A DNA stretch of 64,000 bases from an uncultured Prevotellaceae bacterium (GCA_900319525.1 ONOU01000006.1:1-64000); one strand, 5' to 3'; numbered from the stretch's first letter, positions 41,059-50,683 are shown. The notes: a model not told the origin generated them from the letters alone. Made by a program: numbers and translations.

Positions 41059-42486
41059 ATGCGTAATTTTGTTCTAATAGCGCTTTGTGCTATATCAATG
41101 CTGGCGTCGGCCCAAGTGGTGACGCTGGACTCGTGCCGCAATCTGGCACTACGCAACAATAAGGAAATTCAGCAGGCAGGATTGGCTATCGAGAAGGCTG
41201 GATACCAGCGCAAGGAGGCTGCTGCAGCCTATCTGCCACAGTTTGACCTTACTGCCGGCTATATCTACAACTCCCGCAAGGTGTCGCTCATCAAGGAGGA
41301 CCAGATGCTGCCCACCAAGTCGTTCAATCCCCAAACCGGAACCTACGACTTCAATCTGCTCATTGACCCCTCGACGGGCTACCCTGTGCAGGTCGATGGC
41401 CAGTATGTGCCCACAACTGTGGCGCTGTTGCCCAAGAGCGGTCTCACCTATAACATCCACAACCTGATGGGGGGAGCGCTGACGGTGACCCAGCCCATCT
41501 ACATGGGCGGCAAGATTACCGCCATGAACCAGATCACCGAACTGGCACAGCAGCTCGCCCGCGAGATGCGCGAGAGCAAGGTCGAGGACGTGATTTACAA
41601 CGTGGATGCCGCCTATTGGCAGGTCGTCTCGCTGTGCGCCAAGCAGAAGCTTGCGAGCAGCTATGTCGAACTGGTCGATAAGCTGGACAACGACGTCAAG
41701 GTGATGGTCAACGAGGGTGTCGCCACCCGCGCCAACCAACTCGCCGTGGACGTGAAACTGAATGAAGCAAACGTCGATTTGACCAAGGTGAATAACGGCG
41801 TGACCCTATCGCGCATGCTGCTGGCACAATTGTGCGGCCTGCCCGTGAACACGATGATGACCCTCGCCGACGAGGGCCGTGACGAGTTGGGCCTCGCACT
41901 TGCTCCGTCCAGCTTCAATCTGGATGAGGTTTATGACAAGCGCCATGACGTGCGCTCGCTGCAGCTGGCAACCAAAATCTATGACCAGCAGGTCAAAGTC
42001 GCCCGCAGCGAGATGATGCCCAAGCTTGCTGCCGTTGCTGCACTGCATGCTACCAATCCCAACAGCTACAATGGCTTTGAGAACCGTTTTGGAGCAGGAT
42101 TCAGCGTGGGTGCGACGCTCAGGATGCCGCTGTGGCACTGGGGTGGCTTGAGCAACAAGGTCAAGGCCGCTCAGGTCGATGCCCATGTCAAGCGGTTGGA
42201 ACTTGAGGACGTGAAGGAGAAAATTGCCTTGCAGATTGGCCAGGCTGCCTTCAGCTATCAGGAAGCGTTCAAGACCTATGAGGCCACTAAGGCCAACCTG
42301 CAGCAGGCCGATGAGAACCTGCGCATCGCCGGCATCGCCTTCAAGGAGGGTATGGGAACCGTCGATGAGGTGCTGGCCGCCCAGACCGCTTGGCTCAAGG
42401 CTAACAGCGAGAAAATCGACGCCGAGATCAACGTGCAGATGACCCTCGAATACCTCAACAAGGTCATGGGCACCATGCAGTATTAA
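41059..42486 (+). CDS. TolC family outer-membrane efflux protein (export system 2)
   Basis: I start at ATG 41059 (MRNFVLIALCAISMLASAQ, 475 aa), because the longer frame from 40930 crosses the terminator and promoter of the preceding unit. TolC features are VVTLDSCRNLALRNNKEIQQAGLAIEKAGYQRKEA at the N-terminus, long helices, and a matching second half (KEKIALQIGQAAFSYQEAFKTYEATKANLQQADENLRIAGIAFKEG). It is longer than the system 1 channel and clearly a different subfamily. A five-unit TCTAGANNN repeat follows the stop and precedes the adaptor gene. Confidence 0.9.
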   Translation: MRNFVLIALCAISMLASAQVVTLDSCRNLALRNNKEIQQAGLAIEKAGYQRKEAAAAYLPQFDLTAGYIYNSRKVSLIKEDQMLPTKSFNPQTGTYDFNLLIDPSTGYPVQVDGQYVPTTVALLPKSGLTYNIHNLMGGALTVTQPIYMGGKITAMNQITELAQQLAREMRESKVEDVIYNVDAAYWQVVSLCAKQKLASSYVELVDKLDNDVKVMVNEGVATRANQLAVDVKLNEANVDLTKVNNGVTLSRMLLAQLCGLPVNTMMTLADEGRDELGLALAPSSFNLDEVYDKRHDVRSLQLATKIYDQQVKVARSEMMPKLAAVAALHATNPNSYNGFENRFGAGFSVGATLRMPLWHWGGLSNKVKAAQVDAHVKRLELEDVKEKIALQIGQAAFSYQEAFKTYEATKANLQQADENLRIAGIAFKEGMGTVDEVLAAQTAWLKANSEKIDAEINVQMTLEYLNKVMGTMQY

Positions 42487-42498
42487 TTGAAAAGAAAA

Positions 42499-42543
42499 TC
42501 CAGAAAATCTAGAGCATCTAGAAAATCTAGAGCATCTAGATAA
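42499..42543 (+). repeat. Five-unit 9-bp TCTAGANNN tandem repeat
   Basis: Units start at 42499 (TCCAGA variant), 42508, 42517, 42526 and 42535, alternating AAA and GCA in the last three bases. The array lies between tolC and hlyD of export system 2 and ends 38 bp before the adaptor ATG. Confidence 0.85.
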
Positions 42544-42580
42544 CAGAATAAATAAGGAACTCAAAACTAAACACAACAAT

Positions 42581-43591
42581 ATGGAAAAAGACGAACAAAG
42601 AACCGTGGTCCGCAAGAAGGACAAAGCGCTGCTGGCTGCTCTGGCAGTATTTGCGCTGGTGATGGCCTGCATCGCCGTGGTTGGCATCCTGCTCATTCAT
42701 CCGGCCGAGGCGACGACTCAGGGTCAGGCCGACTGTGACGCCGTGCGCGTGAGCGGTAAGTTGCCCGGCCGCATCGTGCGTTTCTATGTGCACGAGGGCG
42801 ACACGGTGCACAAGGGCGACAAGCTGGTGAGCATCTATTCCAGCACTGTGGATGCCAAGTATTATCAGGCTCAGCAGGCTGCCGCTGCCGCCGCTTCCCA
42901 GAACCAGAAAGCCGAGAAAGGTACCCGCGACGAGCTCAAGCAGAGCGCTTACAACTTGTGGCAGCAGGCAATCGCCGCCCAGACCATTGCCGAGAAGACC
43001 TACCAGCGTGTAGAGAACCTGTTTAAGCAGGGCGTCGCTACCCAGCAGAAACGTGATGAGGCAAAGGCTGCCTATGACGCCGCTACGGCACAGGTCAAGG
43101 CCGCCAAGGCCCAGTATGACATGGCCGTGAGAGGCGCTCAGCAAGAGGATAAGAATGCTGCCCGCAGCATGGCCAATGTCGCACGTGGTACTGTCAAGGA
43201 GGTGGAGAGCCTGCTTGAAGATCAGGTGCTCCTGGCGCCCTGCGACGGAGAGGTGAGCGAGATCTACCCCCAGGAAGGCGAACTCGTAGCCATGGGCGCG
43301 CCCATCATGTCGATTGCCAAACTGGATGACATGTGGGTGAGCTTCAGCGTGCGCGAGGAAATGTTGAGCGACCTGCCCATGGGCAAGGAGGTCAACGTGC
43401 GCATCCCCGCGCTGAACAACATGCAGACCAAGATGTCTATCTATTACATCCATGACATGGGATCTTTTGCCACATGGCAGGCTTCCAAGGCTCAGGGCCA
43501 GTATGACAGCAAGACCTTTGAGGTAAAGATGCGCCCCGTGAGCAAGGTGCCTAACCTGCGCCCCGGCATGTCCGTCATCCTGGAGAAATAA
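42581..43591 (+). CDS. HlyD/EmrA-like periplasmic adaptor (export system 2)
   Basis: This 336-aa adaptor is anchored by an uncleaved N-terminal helix (LLAALAVFALVMACIAVVGILLI, about residues 18-40) rather than a lipid. The lipoyl-like halves are at about 55-85 (VSGKLPGRIVRFYVHEGDTVHKGDKLVSI) and 205-240 (LAPCDGEVSEIYPQEGELVAMGAPI), with a coiled-coil hairpin rich in Ala, Gln and Lys between them. A beta-barrel region follows. It starts 95 bp after tolC and is separated from the next gene by a 7-bp tandem repeat. Confidence 0.9.
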   Translation: MEKDEQRTVVRKKDKALLAALAVFALVMACIAVVGILLIHPAEATTQGQADCDAVRVSGKLPGRIVRFYVHEGDTVHKGDKLVSIYSSTVDAKYYQAQQAAAAAASQNQKAEKGTRDELKQSAYNLWQQAIAAQTIAEKTYQRVENLFKQGVATQQKRDEAKAAYDAATAQVKAAKAQYDMAVRGAQQEDKNAARSMANVARGTVKEVESLLEDQVLLAPCDGEVSEIYPQEGELVAMGAPIMSIAKLDDMWVSFSVREEMLSDLPMGKEVNVRIPALNNMQTKMSIYYIHDMGSFATWQASKAQGQYDSKTFEVKMRPVSKVPNLRPGMSVILEK

Positions 43592-43600
43592 GGACTAAGG

Positions 43601-43656
43601 ACTTAGAACTTACAACTTAGAACTTACAACTTAAAACTTAAAACTAACAACTAAAC
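43601..43656 (+). repeat. Eight-unit 7-bp ACTTANA tandem repeat directly before a start codon
   Basis: ACTTAGA, ACTTACA, ACTTAGA, ACTTACA, ACTTAAA, ACTTAAA, ACTAACA and ACTAAAC follow each other without a break and end 1 bp before the ATG at 43658. The repeat therefore occupies the ribosome-binding region. No Shine-Dalgarno-like GGAGG is present, as is usual in this phylum. Confidence 0.85.
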
Positions 43657-43657
43657 T

Positions 43658-44824
43658 ATGATATTGAGATACATAGGGCAATCGTTCAAGCGCGGGAGTG
43701 TGCAACTCGTGCGTCGGCCTATGTATTTCCTGCTGATTGTCATCATGCCGCTGCTGTGCTCATGGTTCCTCATGGACCTGATCAAGGGCGGATCCGTTGA
43801 ACGCGTGCCCGTGGGCATCGTCGATCTGGATAACAGCGTCTTGTCGCGTCAAGTGTCGCGCACGTTGAACGGCTTCCAACAGGTGAACATCTCTCACCGC
43901 TACAGCAACTTTGCCGAGGCTCGCGATGCCGTGCAGCGCGGCGAGGTGTTGGGCTTCTTCCTCATTCCCGAGTATCTCGAAGAGGAAGCCCTGGGCGGTC
44001 GCCAGCCGGTGGTGAGCTACTATGTTAACTATGCTTACTATGCGCCAGCGTCGATGCAGTACAAGGGCTTCAAGACCATGTCGATGCTTGCCAATGGTGC
44101 TATCGTGCAGACGGCCTTGCGCACCGTGGGTCTCCCCAACGAGAAGATCGCGTCCACGCTGCAGCCCATCCAGACCCATGTCCACGCACTCAACAACCCG
44201 TTCACCAACTACAATTACTACCTGAACTCGACGTTCGTGCCCTGTTTCCTGTCGCTGTTCATCCTGCTGGTGACGGCGTTCTCGCTGGGACTCGAACTCA
44301 AGTCGGGCTTGAGCCGCCAGTGGCTCAGGACGTCGGGCAACAGCATGTTCCTGGCCCTGGTGGGTAAACTGGTGCCCCAGACGGTACTCTTTACCGCTGT
44401 GGGCTGGTTCATCCAGTGGATGATGTACCGCTGCTATGATTTCCCGCTGAACTGTAACCCGTGGAACATGCTCAGTGCGATGTTCCTGCTGGTGGTGGCC
44501 AACCAGAGTTTTGCGGTGCTGATGTTCTGCTTCACGCCCAACTTCCGTTACGGCACGATGTTGTGTACCCTGTTGGGCATGGTGTCGTTCTCGTTCACGG
44601 GTTTCTCGCTGCCCCAGGAGGCCATGTATCCGTGGGTCGAGGCTCTGGGCTTTGTGGTGCCCGTCAAGTATTATTTCCTGATCATGGTTGATCAGGCCCT
44701 GAACGGCATCGACCTGTACTATTCACGATACTATTACGCGGCGCTCATCGGATTCACGGTCCTGCCCATGCTGCTCTCGTGGCGATTGAAGAAAGAGTGT
44801 CTCAATCCGGTGTATGTGCCTTGA
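43658..44824 (+). CDS. ABC-2 type permease, export system 2 (first)
   Basis: This 388-aa inner-membrane protein has an N-terminal helix (PMYFLLIVIMPLLCSWFLMDLI), an extracytoplasmic domain (about residues 40-190) and about six C-terminal helices. The usual coupling segment is different from system 1: it reads LGLELKSGLSRQWLRTSGNS, without the EKE-GT motif. It resembles the paired permeases of Bacteroidetes that lack an adjacent ATPase. The start codon directly follows a 7-bp repeat array. Confidence 0.85.
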   Translation: MILRYIGQSFKRGSVQLVRRPMYFLLIVIMPLLCSWFLMDLIKGGSVERVPVGIVDLDNSVLSRQVSRTLNGFQQVNISHRYSNFAEARDAVQRGEVLGFFLIPEYLEEEALGGRQPVVSYYVNYAYYAPASMQYKGFKTMSMLANGAIVQTALRTVGLPNEKIASTLQPIQTHVHALNNPFTNYNYYLNSTFVPCFLSLFILLVTAFSLGLELKSGLSRQWLRTSGNSMFLALVGKLVPQTVLFTAVGWFIQWMMYRCYDFPLNCNPWNMLSAMFLLVVANQSFAVLMFCFTPNFRYGTMLCTLLGMVSFSFTGFSLPQEAMYPWVEALGFVVPVKYYFLIMVDQALNGIDLYYSRYYYAALIGFTVLPMLLSWRLKKECLNPVYVP

Positions 44825-44830
44825 TGTTAT

Positions 44831-46087
44831 ATGACCGAAAAGATTAAACATAGTCGCCTGTTCCTGTGGTTCATCCAGGTGTTGAGAGTGTGCGGACGCG
44901 AGCTGCTGCTGGTGTTCCGCGATGAGGGTGTGGTCATTTTCTTCCTCCTGCTCAATGCGGTCTATCCGGTGTTATATGCCCTCATCTACAACCCCGAGGT
45001 GGTGCGTAACGAGGCCGTCGTGGTGGTCGATGACAACCGCACCGCCATGAGCCGTGAACTGGTCCGTCGCATGGATGCGACTCAGGAGATAGCCATCGTG
45101 GGCTATGCCGCCAACATGCAGGAGGCCCAGCAAGCCATGCACACCAAGGCCTGCTACGGCATCCTGTACGTGCCGCGTGACTTCAGCCAGAGTATAACTC
45201 GTGGCGAGCAGGGCCACGTGTCGCTGTACTGCGACATGAGCGTGATGATGCGTTACAAAGCCATGTTCACCGCCCTGACCAATGTTACCCAAGCCATGGG
45301 AGGCGAGCGGCTGGCCGCTGTCGTTGAACCCGTGCTCAACATGGGCGGCTCCATCATCGAGAACCGTCAGGTACCCGTGGGCAACCCCGCGATGGGTATT
45401 GCCAGTGCCGTGCTGCTGTTCATCTTGCCGCTGGTGCTGCAACAGAGCATGATATTGGGTATAGCCATGCTGCATGGCGGCAGCATCGAGCGCCGCCGCC
45501 GCAATGGCGGACGTGACCCCATGGCTGTCGAGGCCTGTGCCAGCGCAACGGTCATCGGCAAGATGATGTGTCACCAGATTGTCTATACCATCCCCGTCAT
45601 CTACGTGTTGCACTATGTGCCGCTGATGTTCGGTTTCCCGCAGTTTGGCAACATCCTGCACATCATTTGCCTGGCCGTGCCGTTCATCATCGCCGTCTCG
45701 TTGATGGGACAGACGTTGCAGGCATTTGTCAACGAGCGCGAGAGCGTATTCCTGCTGTTCGTGTTCTCGTCGGTGGTATTCGTCTTCCTGACGGGTGCTT
45801 CCTGGCCGCGTTACCTGATGTCGCGCTTGTGGTATGTCGTGGGAGACTGCGTTCCCGCCACGTGGATGAGCAACGGCTATGTGCTCATGCAGTCCAACGG
45901 TGCCACCCTCTACCAGGTGCAGCACCACTACTGGATGCTATGGCTGCAGGTACCCGTGATGTTCATCCTGGCCTATATTGTCGAGAAATACGTCAACCGC
46001 CGCCGTTACCGCTCCTGGATCGCCGCCAGCGAGGATAATCCCAAAGCCCTCACCCGCATCGACCTGGCTAAGAACGGGGTAGGGTAA
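44831..46087 (+). CDS. ABC-2 type permease, export system 2 (second)
   Basis: A 418-aa paralog that starts 7 bp after its partner. It has an N-terminal helix (VVIFFLLLNAVYPVLYALIY), an outer domain, and C-terminal helices with a charged loop MLHGGSIERRRRNGGRDPMAVEACASATVIGKM in place of the EKE-GT coupling motif. The final tail (NRRRYRSWIAASEDNPKALTRIDLAKNGVG) is basic. It closes the operon. No nucleotide-binding domain gene is present in system 2. Confidence 0.85.
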   Translation: MTEKIKHSRLFLWFIQVLRVCGRELLLVFRDEGVVIFFLLLNAVYPVLYALIYNPEVVRNEAVVVVDDNRTAMSRELVRRMDATQEIAIVGYAANMQEAQQAMHTKACYGILYVPRDFSQSITRGEQGHVSLYCDMSVMMRYKAMFTALTNVTQAMGGERLAAVVEPVLNMGGSIIENRQVPVGNPAMGIASAVLLFILPLVLQQSMILGIAMLHGGSIERRRRNGGRDPMAVEACASATVIGKMMCHQIVYTIPVIYVLHYVPLMFGFPQFGNILHIICLAVPFIIAVSLMGQTLQAFVNERESVFLLFVFSSVVFVFLTGASWPRYLMSRLWYVVGDCVPATWMSNGYVLMQSNGATLYQVQHHYWMLWLQVPVMFILAYIVEKYVNRRRYRSWIAASEDNPKALTRIDLAKNGVG

Positions 46088-46135
46088 TTCCTGCCATCAA
46101 AACCGTCATCTCCCAGCTAAATCCGTTATCATCCT

Positions 46136-46771
46136 ATGTCGGTTCAGGAAATGACATATCCCTCAGGCACGAGGGTGCTGCTATGGCGTCTCGATGAAGA
46201 TGCGCCGCGGTTGCTGGACTTGTGCCGCGAGCAGGGCATCCAGGTGGACGACATCGCTGACCTGCCCGTGAAGCGGCAGCGGGAGAAGGCGGCCGAGCGT
46301 TTGTTGCTGTGCCAGGCCTTTGGACGGCCGGTAACGATGCTCCACGATGGGCAAGGGGCACCGTCGGTCGAGGGAATGGATGTGAACATCAGTATCACTC
46401 ACACGATGCGTCTTGTGGCCCTGGCGGTCAATAAACAGCAGATCATAGGGCTGGATGCCGAGCAGGCAGACCGCCATCAGGTAATCAAGGTGCGTGGCAA
46501 GTACCTGAATTCCAACGAACAGCGTTTTATTGCCGACGATAACATCACCAGTCACATCATCGCCTGGACGGCCAAGGAGGCCATCATCAAGGCCGAGCGA
46601 AACAGCGCTATCGATTGGACCGACGGCATCTGTCTGGAGCCGTTTGTCCCGGGAACAGGCGAGACCCGGTTGTGGGCCCGCTACGGGAATCACCGTTATC
46701 GCTTGACGGCTATTGTGCACCAGGACCATTATATCACCGTGGCCGAGCCGACCGAGCACCTGACACAATAA
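46136..46771 (+). CDS. 4'-phosphopantetheinyl transferase superfamily protein
   Basis: This 211-aa enzyme would move phosphopantetheine from coenzyme A onto a serine of a carrier protein. Two motifs support this: IIGLDAEQADR (magnesium-binding Asp and Glu) and WTAKEAIIKAE (the WxxKEA motif). The N-terminal half carries ISITHTMRLVALAV, as in Sfp-type enzymes. A second possible start is the ATG at 46151. It may be the single PPTase for fatty-acid carrier protein, or serve another carrier; no synthase or carrier gene lies nearby. Confidence 0.88.
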   Translation: MSVQEMTYPSGTRVLLWRLDEDAPRLLDLCREQGIQVDDIADLPVKRQREKAAERLLLCQAFGRPVTMLHDGQGAPSVEGMDVNISITHTMRLVALAVNKQQIIGLDAEQADRHQVIKVRGKYLNSNEQRFIADDNITSHIIAWTAKEAIIKAERNSAIDWTDGICLEPFVPGTGETRLWARYGNHRYRLTAIVHQDHYITVAEPTEHLTQ

Positions 46772-46811
46772 AATAGCTCCCCTATCGTTATTAGAGTATA
46801 TTAACAAAACG

Positions 46812-49800
46812 ATGAAAACGATGATGAGATATTTCGTCCGTATGGCTGTGTCCCTAGTGGTCGTGGCCTGTTGCGTTGTCAACGTGCACGCGCTGGACAA
46901 GAGTTTCTATGCCGACAACAGCAAGTTGGCCACGGGCAAGTGGGTCAAAGTGGTGGTCAAGGAGAGTGGCATCTACCAGATTACTGCCGATGACGTGCGC
47001 AACTGGGGCTTGGGCAGTGACTTGTCCCAGATACATGTGTTTGGTTACGGAGGTGCTCCGTTGAGCGAGGTGATGCGCGGTGACAACTATGCCGACGACC
47101 TGCCGCAGATGCCTGTGGTGCGCACGGGCGACCGCCTCTTGTTTTATGCTCAGGGTCCCTTGACGTGGAAATACCAGAACACCAATTTGGAGCAGAGGCA
47201 GGTGCAGCACCCCTATGCCATAACGGGCGCCTACTTTGTTACCAACGACAGCCGTTTCAGTGACATTGAGCCGGTTCAGGCCACTAATACCCCTGTGGGC
47301 AATGTGATTACGACCTTCACCGAGCGTCTGTTTCACGAGCAGGAAATCATCAATCCCGGTGAGACGGGACGTGTGTTCCTGGGCGAGAGTTTTGTGACAA
47401 ACAGGTCTCAGACGTTTAAATTCACGCTTGAGGGCAGGGTGCCCGGTAGCGCCGTGAAGGTGCTCCCGCTGTTTGCTGCCAACACCGATGGCGTGGGCAG
47501 CAGTTTGAGCTACAGCTACAACAACAAGTCGATTCCCAGCACAGACGGAGATGTGCTGATGCCTTCGGGGAGCACTGACTTCTACTTGACCACATTGGAA
47601 TCGGTGGTCAAGACACTTGACCTTGAAGATAACAATGAACTGAACTTCACCGTTAATTATTCCAGCTCCAGCACGCCCAAGCTGGCGCGGCTGGATTACA
47701 TCACGGTCAACTATGAGCGCAACTTGGCGTTGCGTGACGGTATGCTGTGTTTCGGTCTGCAGTTGGCCCGTCCCACTGCAAGTTACCGCCTGAGCGGTTG
47801 CAGCTCGTCCACGCGTGTGTGGGACGTGACGGCACCTTTTGCCCCAGTCCAGCTCAATGGCGTGTATGCCGACGGAATGTTGACCTTTAGCCCCGCTACC
47901 ATGGGCAGGCGTGAGTTTGTGGCATTTGACGAGTCGGGTGCCTATTCCCATCCCGAACTGCTGGGCGAGGTGCCCAATCAGGATATCCACGGTGAGCCCA
48001 CGCCCGACATGATCATACTTGCTCCCAGTGCCTATCTGGATCAGGCCCGCCGCGTGGCGCGACTGCATGAGCAGTACGACGGATTCCGTGTCCTGGTGCT
48101 GGATCATGAGAAGGTGTTCAACGAGTTCTCCAGCGGAACGCAGGACGCGATGGCCTACCGCCGGTTGTGCAAGATGTTCTACGACCGAGGCGCGAGCGAT
48201 GACGGTCACAAGCTGGGCTACCTGTTGCTGATGGGTTGCGGCAGCTATGACAACCGCCTGATAGGTACCGATGCTAATGCGTTGAATTATCCTCGTCTGC
48301 TCACCTGGCAAAGCCTGGGCAGCAGGAATGACGAGGGCTCAATCACTACCGACGACTACTTTGGCATCCTCAGGGATAATGCCGATACCGGCGACACCTG
48401 CAAGATGAACATCTCGGTGGGCCGCATGATTGTTAAGAGCGTGAGTGAAGCCCGCACGGCGGTCAACAAGCTGGTCAAGTATGTGACATCGCCCATCTAT
48501 GGCTCATGGAAGAACCAGGCGCTGATTGTCGCCGATGACGAGAACAAGGGCGACCACATGAAGCAGTCCAACACACTCATTGCCAATGCCCGTGCCAACG
48601 GCGGCAAAGACATCGTTTACAACTACGTTTACATCGATGCGTTCAATGCGGTGAGCGTTGGTGGCTCACGTACCTATCCTGACGCACGCAACAAGATGTT
48701 CACCGCACTCAGGGAGGGTGCCCTATGGTGGAACTACATCGGACATGCCAGCACCCAGAACTGGACTGGCGAGGGCCTGATGATGCGCTCCGACGTGGAA
48801 ACGCAACTCTTTTACAAGCATCTGCCGGTATTGTATGGCGCGACGTGCGAGTTCTGCTGCTTTGATAACTCGGTGCTCTCTAGTGGCGAGCATCTCTTCC
48901 TGAACGCCAACGGTGGCGTTATTGCCCTGATTTGTCCCCCGCGCAAGGCCTTTATCAATGAGAACGGTGCCTTGTCCTCGGCAATGGGCCGTAACATCTT
49001 CATGCGTGACGCGCAAGGCAAGCAACGCCGCATCGGTGATATCTTGCGTCAGTCCAAGAATGAGTTGAATGCTTCGAGTGACAATCATCGTCGATTCTTT
49101 GTCTTTGGCGATCCCGCTATGCGACTGGCCTATGCGCCCTATACCGCGCGTGTCGAGACCATCAACGGCAAGCCTGTGGATGCCGACGATATGCCCGTGT
49201 TCAAGGCGCGTGAGGCAGTAGAGTTTGGCGGCAGCATTGTGGGAACCGATGGGGAACTGATGACGGACTTTAATGGCGCTATCGTGTCCACATTGTTTGG
49301 CCCCGAGCAGTCAATCACGACAAATGGCTATTATTCTGACGCGAAACATCCTGAACAAGGTGTCAAGGTGACCTACCAGGACCGTCCCAACCGCTTGGCC
49401 ATCAATGTCGATACCGTGATAGGCGGACGGTTCACCGTACGCGTGATCATCCCCAGTGAGGTGAACAACGAGTATGACAACTACAGCCCGGCATTGATCA
49501 ACCTGTATGCCTATGACCGCCGTGACACGATCGAGGCGATGGGCAGCAACAGTGATTTCTACATCTACGGCTATGAAGATGAGGAGGTGACCGATACCAT
49601 CGGTCCCGATATCATCGTCATGGGACTGAACAACGAGCAGTTTGTCAATGGCAGTGACGTTAACGAGTCGCCGCTGCTACTGGCTACCGTCAGCGATGAT
49701 AGCGGTGTGAACTTCTCGTCGGCGGGCATCGGGCACAGCATGACGCTCACCCTCGACGGCACCAACAGCTTCAATGATGTAGCAAGCTACTACACACCCA

Positions 49801-50261
49801 AGTATGCCGAGCAGGGCACATTGGGCAGTATCAGTTACCAGTTGAATGATTTGGCCCAAGGACCTCACACGTTGCGATTGCGCGTGTGGGACGTGTACAA
49901 CAACATGAACGAGAAGACAATCACCTTCAATGTGGTCAAGGGCCTGGCTCCTGAGATCTCGGATGTCTATTGCGCGGGTAATCCCGCCAGTGTTGAGACG
50001 TCGTTCTATGTGCGTCACAACAGGCCTGACGCAGTGGTGAGCGTGACCATCGAGGTCTTTGACCTGATGGGCCGCCGCGTGTGGAGCACGACCCAGTCGG
50101 GCCGCAGCGACATGTACACATCGACGCCCGTGACTTGGGACCTGACTGATACGTCTGGCCGTCGCGTGCCCCGTGGAATTTATGTCTATCGCGCCACCAT
50201 CTCGACCGACGGCATCAAGGAGGCCACCAAGGCCAAGAAACTTGCTGTCACCGGCGAGTGA
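46812..50261 (+). CDS. porU: PorU-like C25 (gingipain-type) peptidase / type IX sortase, copy 1
   Basis: A 1149-aa exported cysteine peptidase. It has a signal peptide (to about residue 28, VHA-LDKS), then a beta-rich N-terminal region (YADNSKLATGKWVKVVVKESGIYQIT). The C25 domain spans about 395-760, with catalytic His645 (NYIGHASTQNW) and Cys679 (GATCEFCC). The C-terminus is an FlgD-like Ig domain (VTIEVFDLMGRRVW ... WDLTDTSGRRVPRGIYVYRA). PorU cleaves the sorting domain from cargo of the type IX secretion system and attaches the cargo to the surface. This copy has the most PorU-like ending of the four; no other type IX genes are in the window. Confidence 0.82.
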   Translation: MKTMMRYFVRMAVSLVVVACCVVNVHALDKSFYADNSKLATGKWVKVVVKESGIYQITADDVRNWGLGSDLSQIHVFGYGGAPLSEVMRGDNYADDLPQMPVVRTGDRLLFYAQGPLTWKYQNTNLEQRQVQHPYAITGAYFVTNDSRFSDIEPVQATNTPVGNVITTFTERLFHEQEIINPGETGRVFLGESFVTNRSQTFKFTLEGRVPGSAVKVLPLFAANTDGVGSSLSYSYNNKSIPSTDGDVLMPSGSTDFYLTTLESVVKTLDLEDNNELNFTVNYSSSSTPKLARLDYITVNYERNLALRDGMLCFGLQLARPTASYRLSGCSSSTRVWDVTAPFAPVQLNGVYADGMLTFSPATMGRREFVAFDESGAYSHPELLGEVPNQDIHGEPTPDMIILAPSAYLDQARRVARLHEQYDGFRVLVLDHEKVFNEFSSGTQDAMAYRRLCKMFYDRGASDDGHKLGYLLLMGCGSYDNRLIGTDANALNYPRLLTWQSLGSRNDEGSITTDDYFGILRDNADTGDTCKMNISVGRMIVKSVSEARTAVNKLVKYVTSPIYGSWKNQALIVADDENKGDHMKQSNTLIANARANGGKDIVYNYVYIDAFNAVSVGGSRTYPDARNKMFTALREGALWWNYIGHASTQNWTGEGLMMRSDVETQLFYKHLPVLYGATCEFCCFDNSVLSSGEHLFLNANGGVIALICPPRKAFINENGALSSAMGRNIFMRDAQGKQRRIGDILRQSKNELNASSDNHRRFFVFGDPAMRLAYAPYTARVETINGKPVDADDMPVFKAREAVEFGGSIVGTDGELMTDFNGAIVSTLFGPEQSITTNGYYSDAKHPEQGVKVTYQDRPNRLAINVDTVIGGRFTVRVIIPSEVNNEYDNYSPALINLYAYDRRDTIEAMGSNSDFYIYGYEDEEVTDTIGPDIIVMGLNNEQFVNGSDVNESPLLLATVSDDSGVNFSSAGIGHSMTLTLDGTNSFNDVASYYTPKYAEQGTLGSISYQLNDLAQGPHTLRLRVWDVYNNMNEKTITFNVVKGLAPEISDVYCAGNPASVETSFYVRHNRPDAVVSVTIEVFDLMGRRVWSTTQSGRSDMYTSTPVTWDLTDTSGRRVPRGIYVYRATISTDGIKEATKAKKLAVTGE

Positions 50262-50331
50262 CGCACGTTAATTCTAGGCTAGGACACAACAATGGCACAG
50301 GCAGGGGGGGAGAGCTCGCTGCCGCGAGCGG

Positions 50332-50359
50332 TCTAGGGTCTAGAGTTTAGGGTTTAGAG
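50332..50359. repeat. Four-unit 7-bp repeat in the 50262-50683 gap
   Basis: TCTAGGG, TCTAGAG, TTTAGGG and TTTAGAG follow in tandem, right after a GCTCGC-TGCC-GCGAGC hairpin (50314-50329). The rest of the 420-bp gap holds a promoter for rex and no gene that I can support. Confidence 0.7.
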
Positions 50360-50627
50360 AAGCATCCGCGCTTTGTTCATGGCATCACGCTAATATTAAG
50401 GGTTTTATCATTTGCTGTCAACAAGCATCTGAGAGTTGCGTGTCAGCATCAAAATCAATTAATAAATGAATGCTAGGTGGACGCAATGTAAACACCTTAC
50501 AAACAATATCTTAGCGGCTTTGTTGCTTGACATGAGTTGAAGCCGCTGAAAAGTTACCTGCCTGTGTTTCGCGTCATAACAGATGTTAAAATAATGTGCA
50601 ATTACTCTAAAATAAGGTGTAAAATGC

Positions 50628-50656
50628 TTGCTGTTATGAAAATTGAGGTAATTTTG
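50628..50656 (+). promoter_or_regulatory. Promoter of rex
   Basis: TTG (50628-50630), an 18-bp spacer and TAATTTTG (50649-50656) match the consensus. The ATG at 50684 follows after 27 bp. The stretch TGTTATGAAAATTGAGG around the promoter could hold a Rex-type operator, but I cannot confirm one. Confidence 0.6.
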
Positions 50657-50683
50657 TAAGTTAATTGCACTTATGTAAAGATT

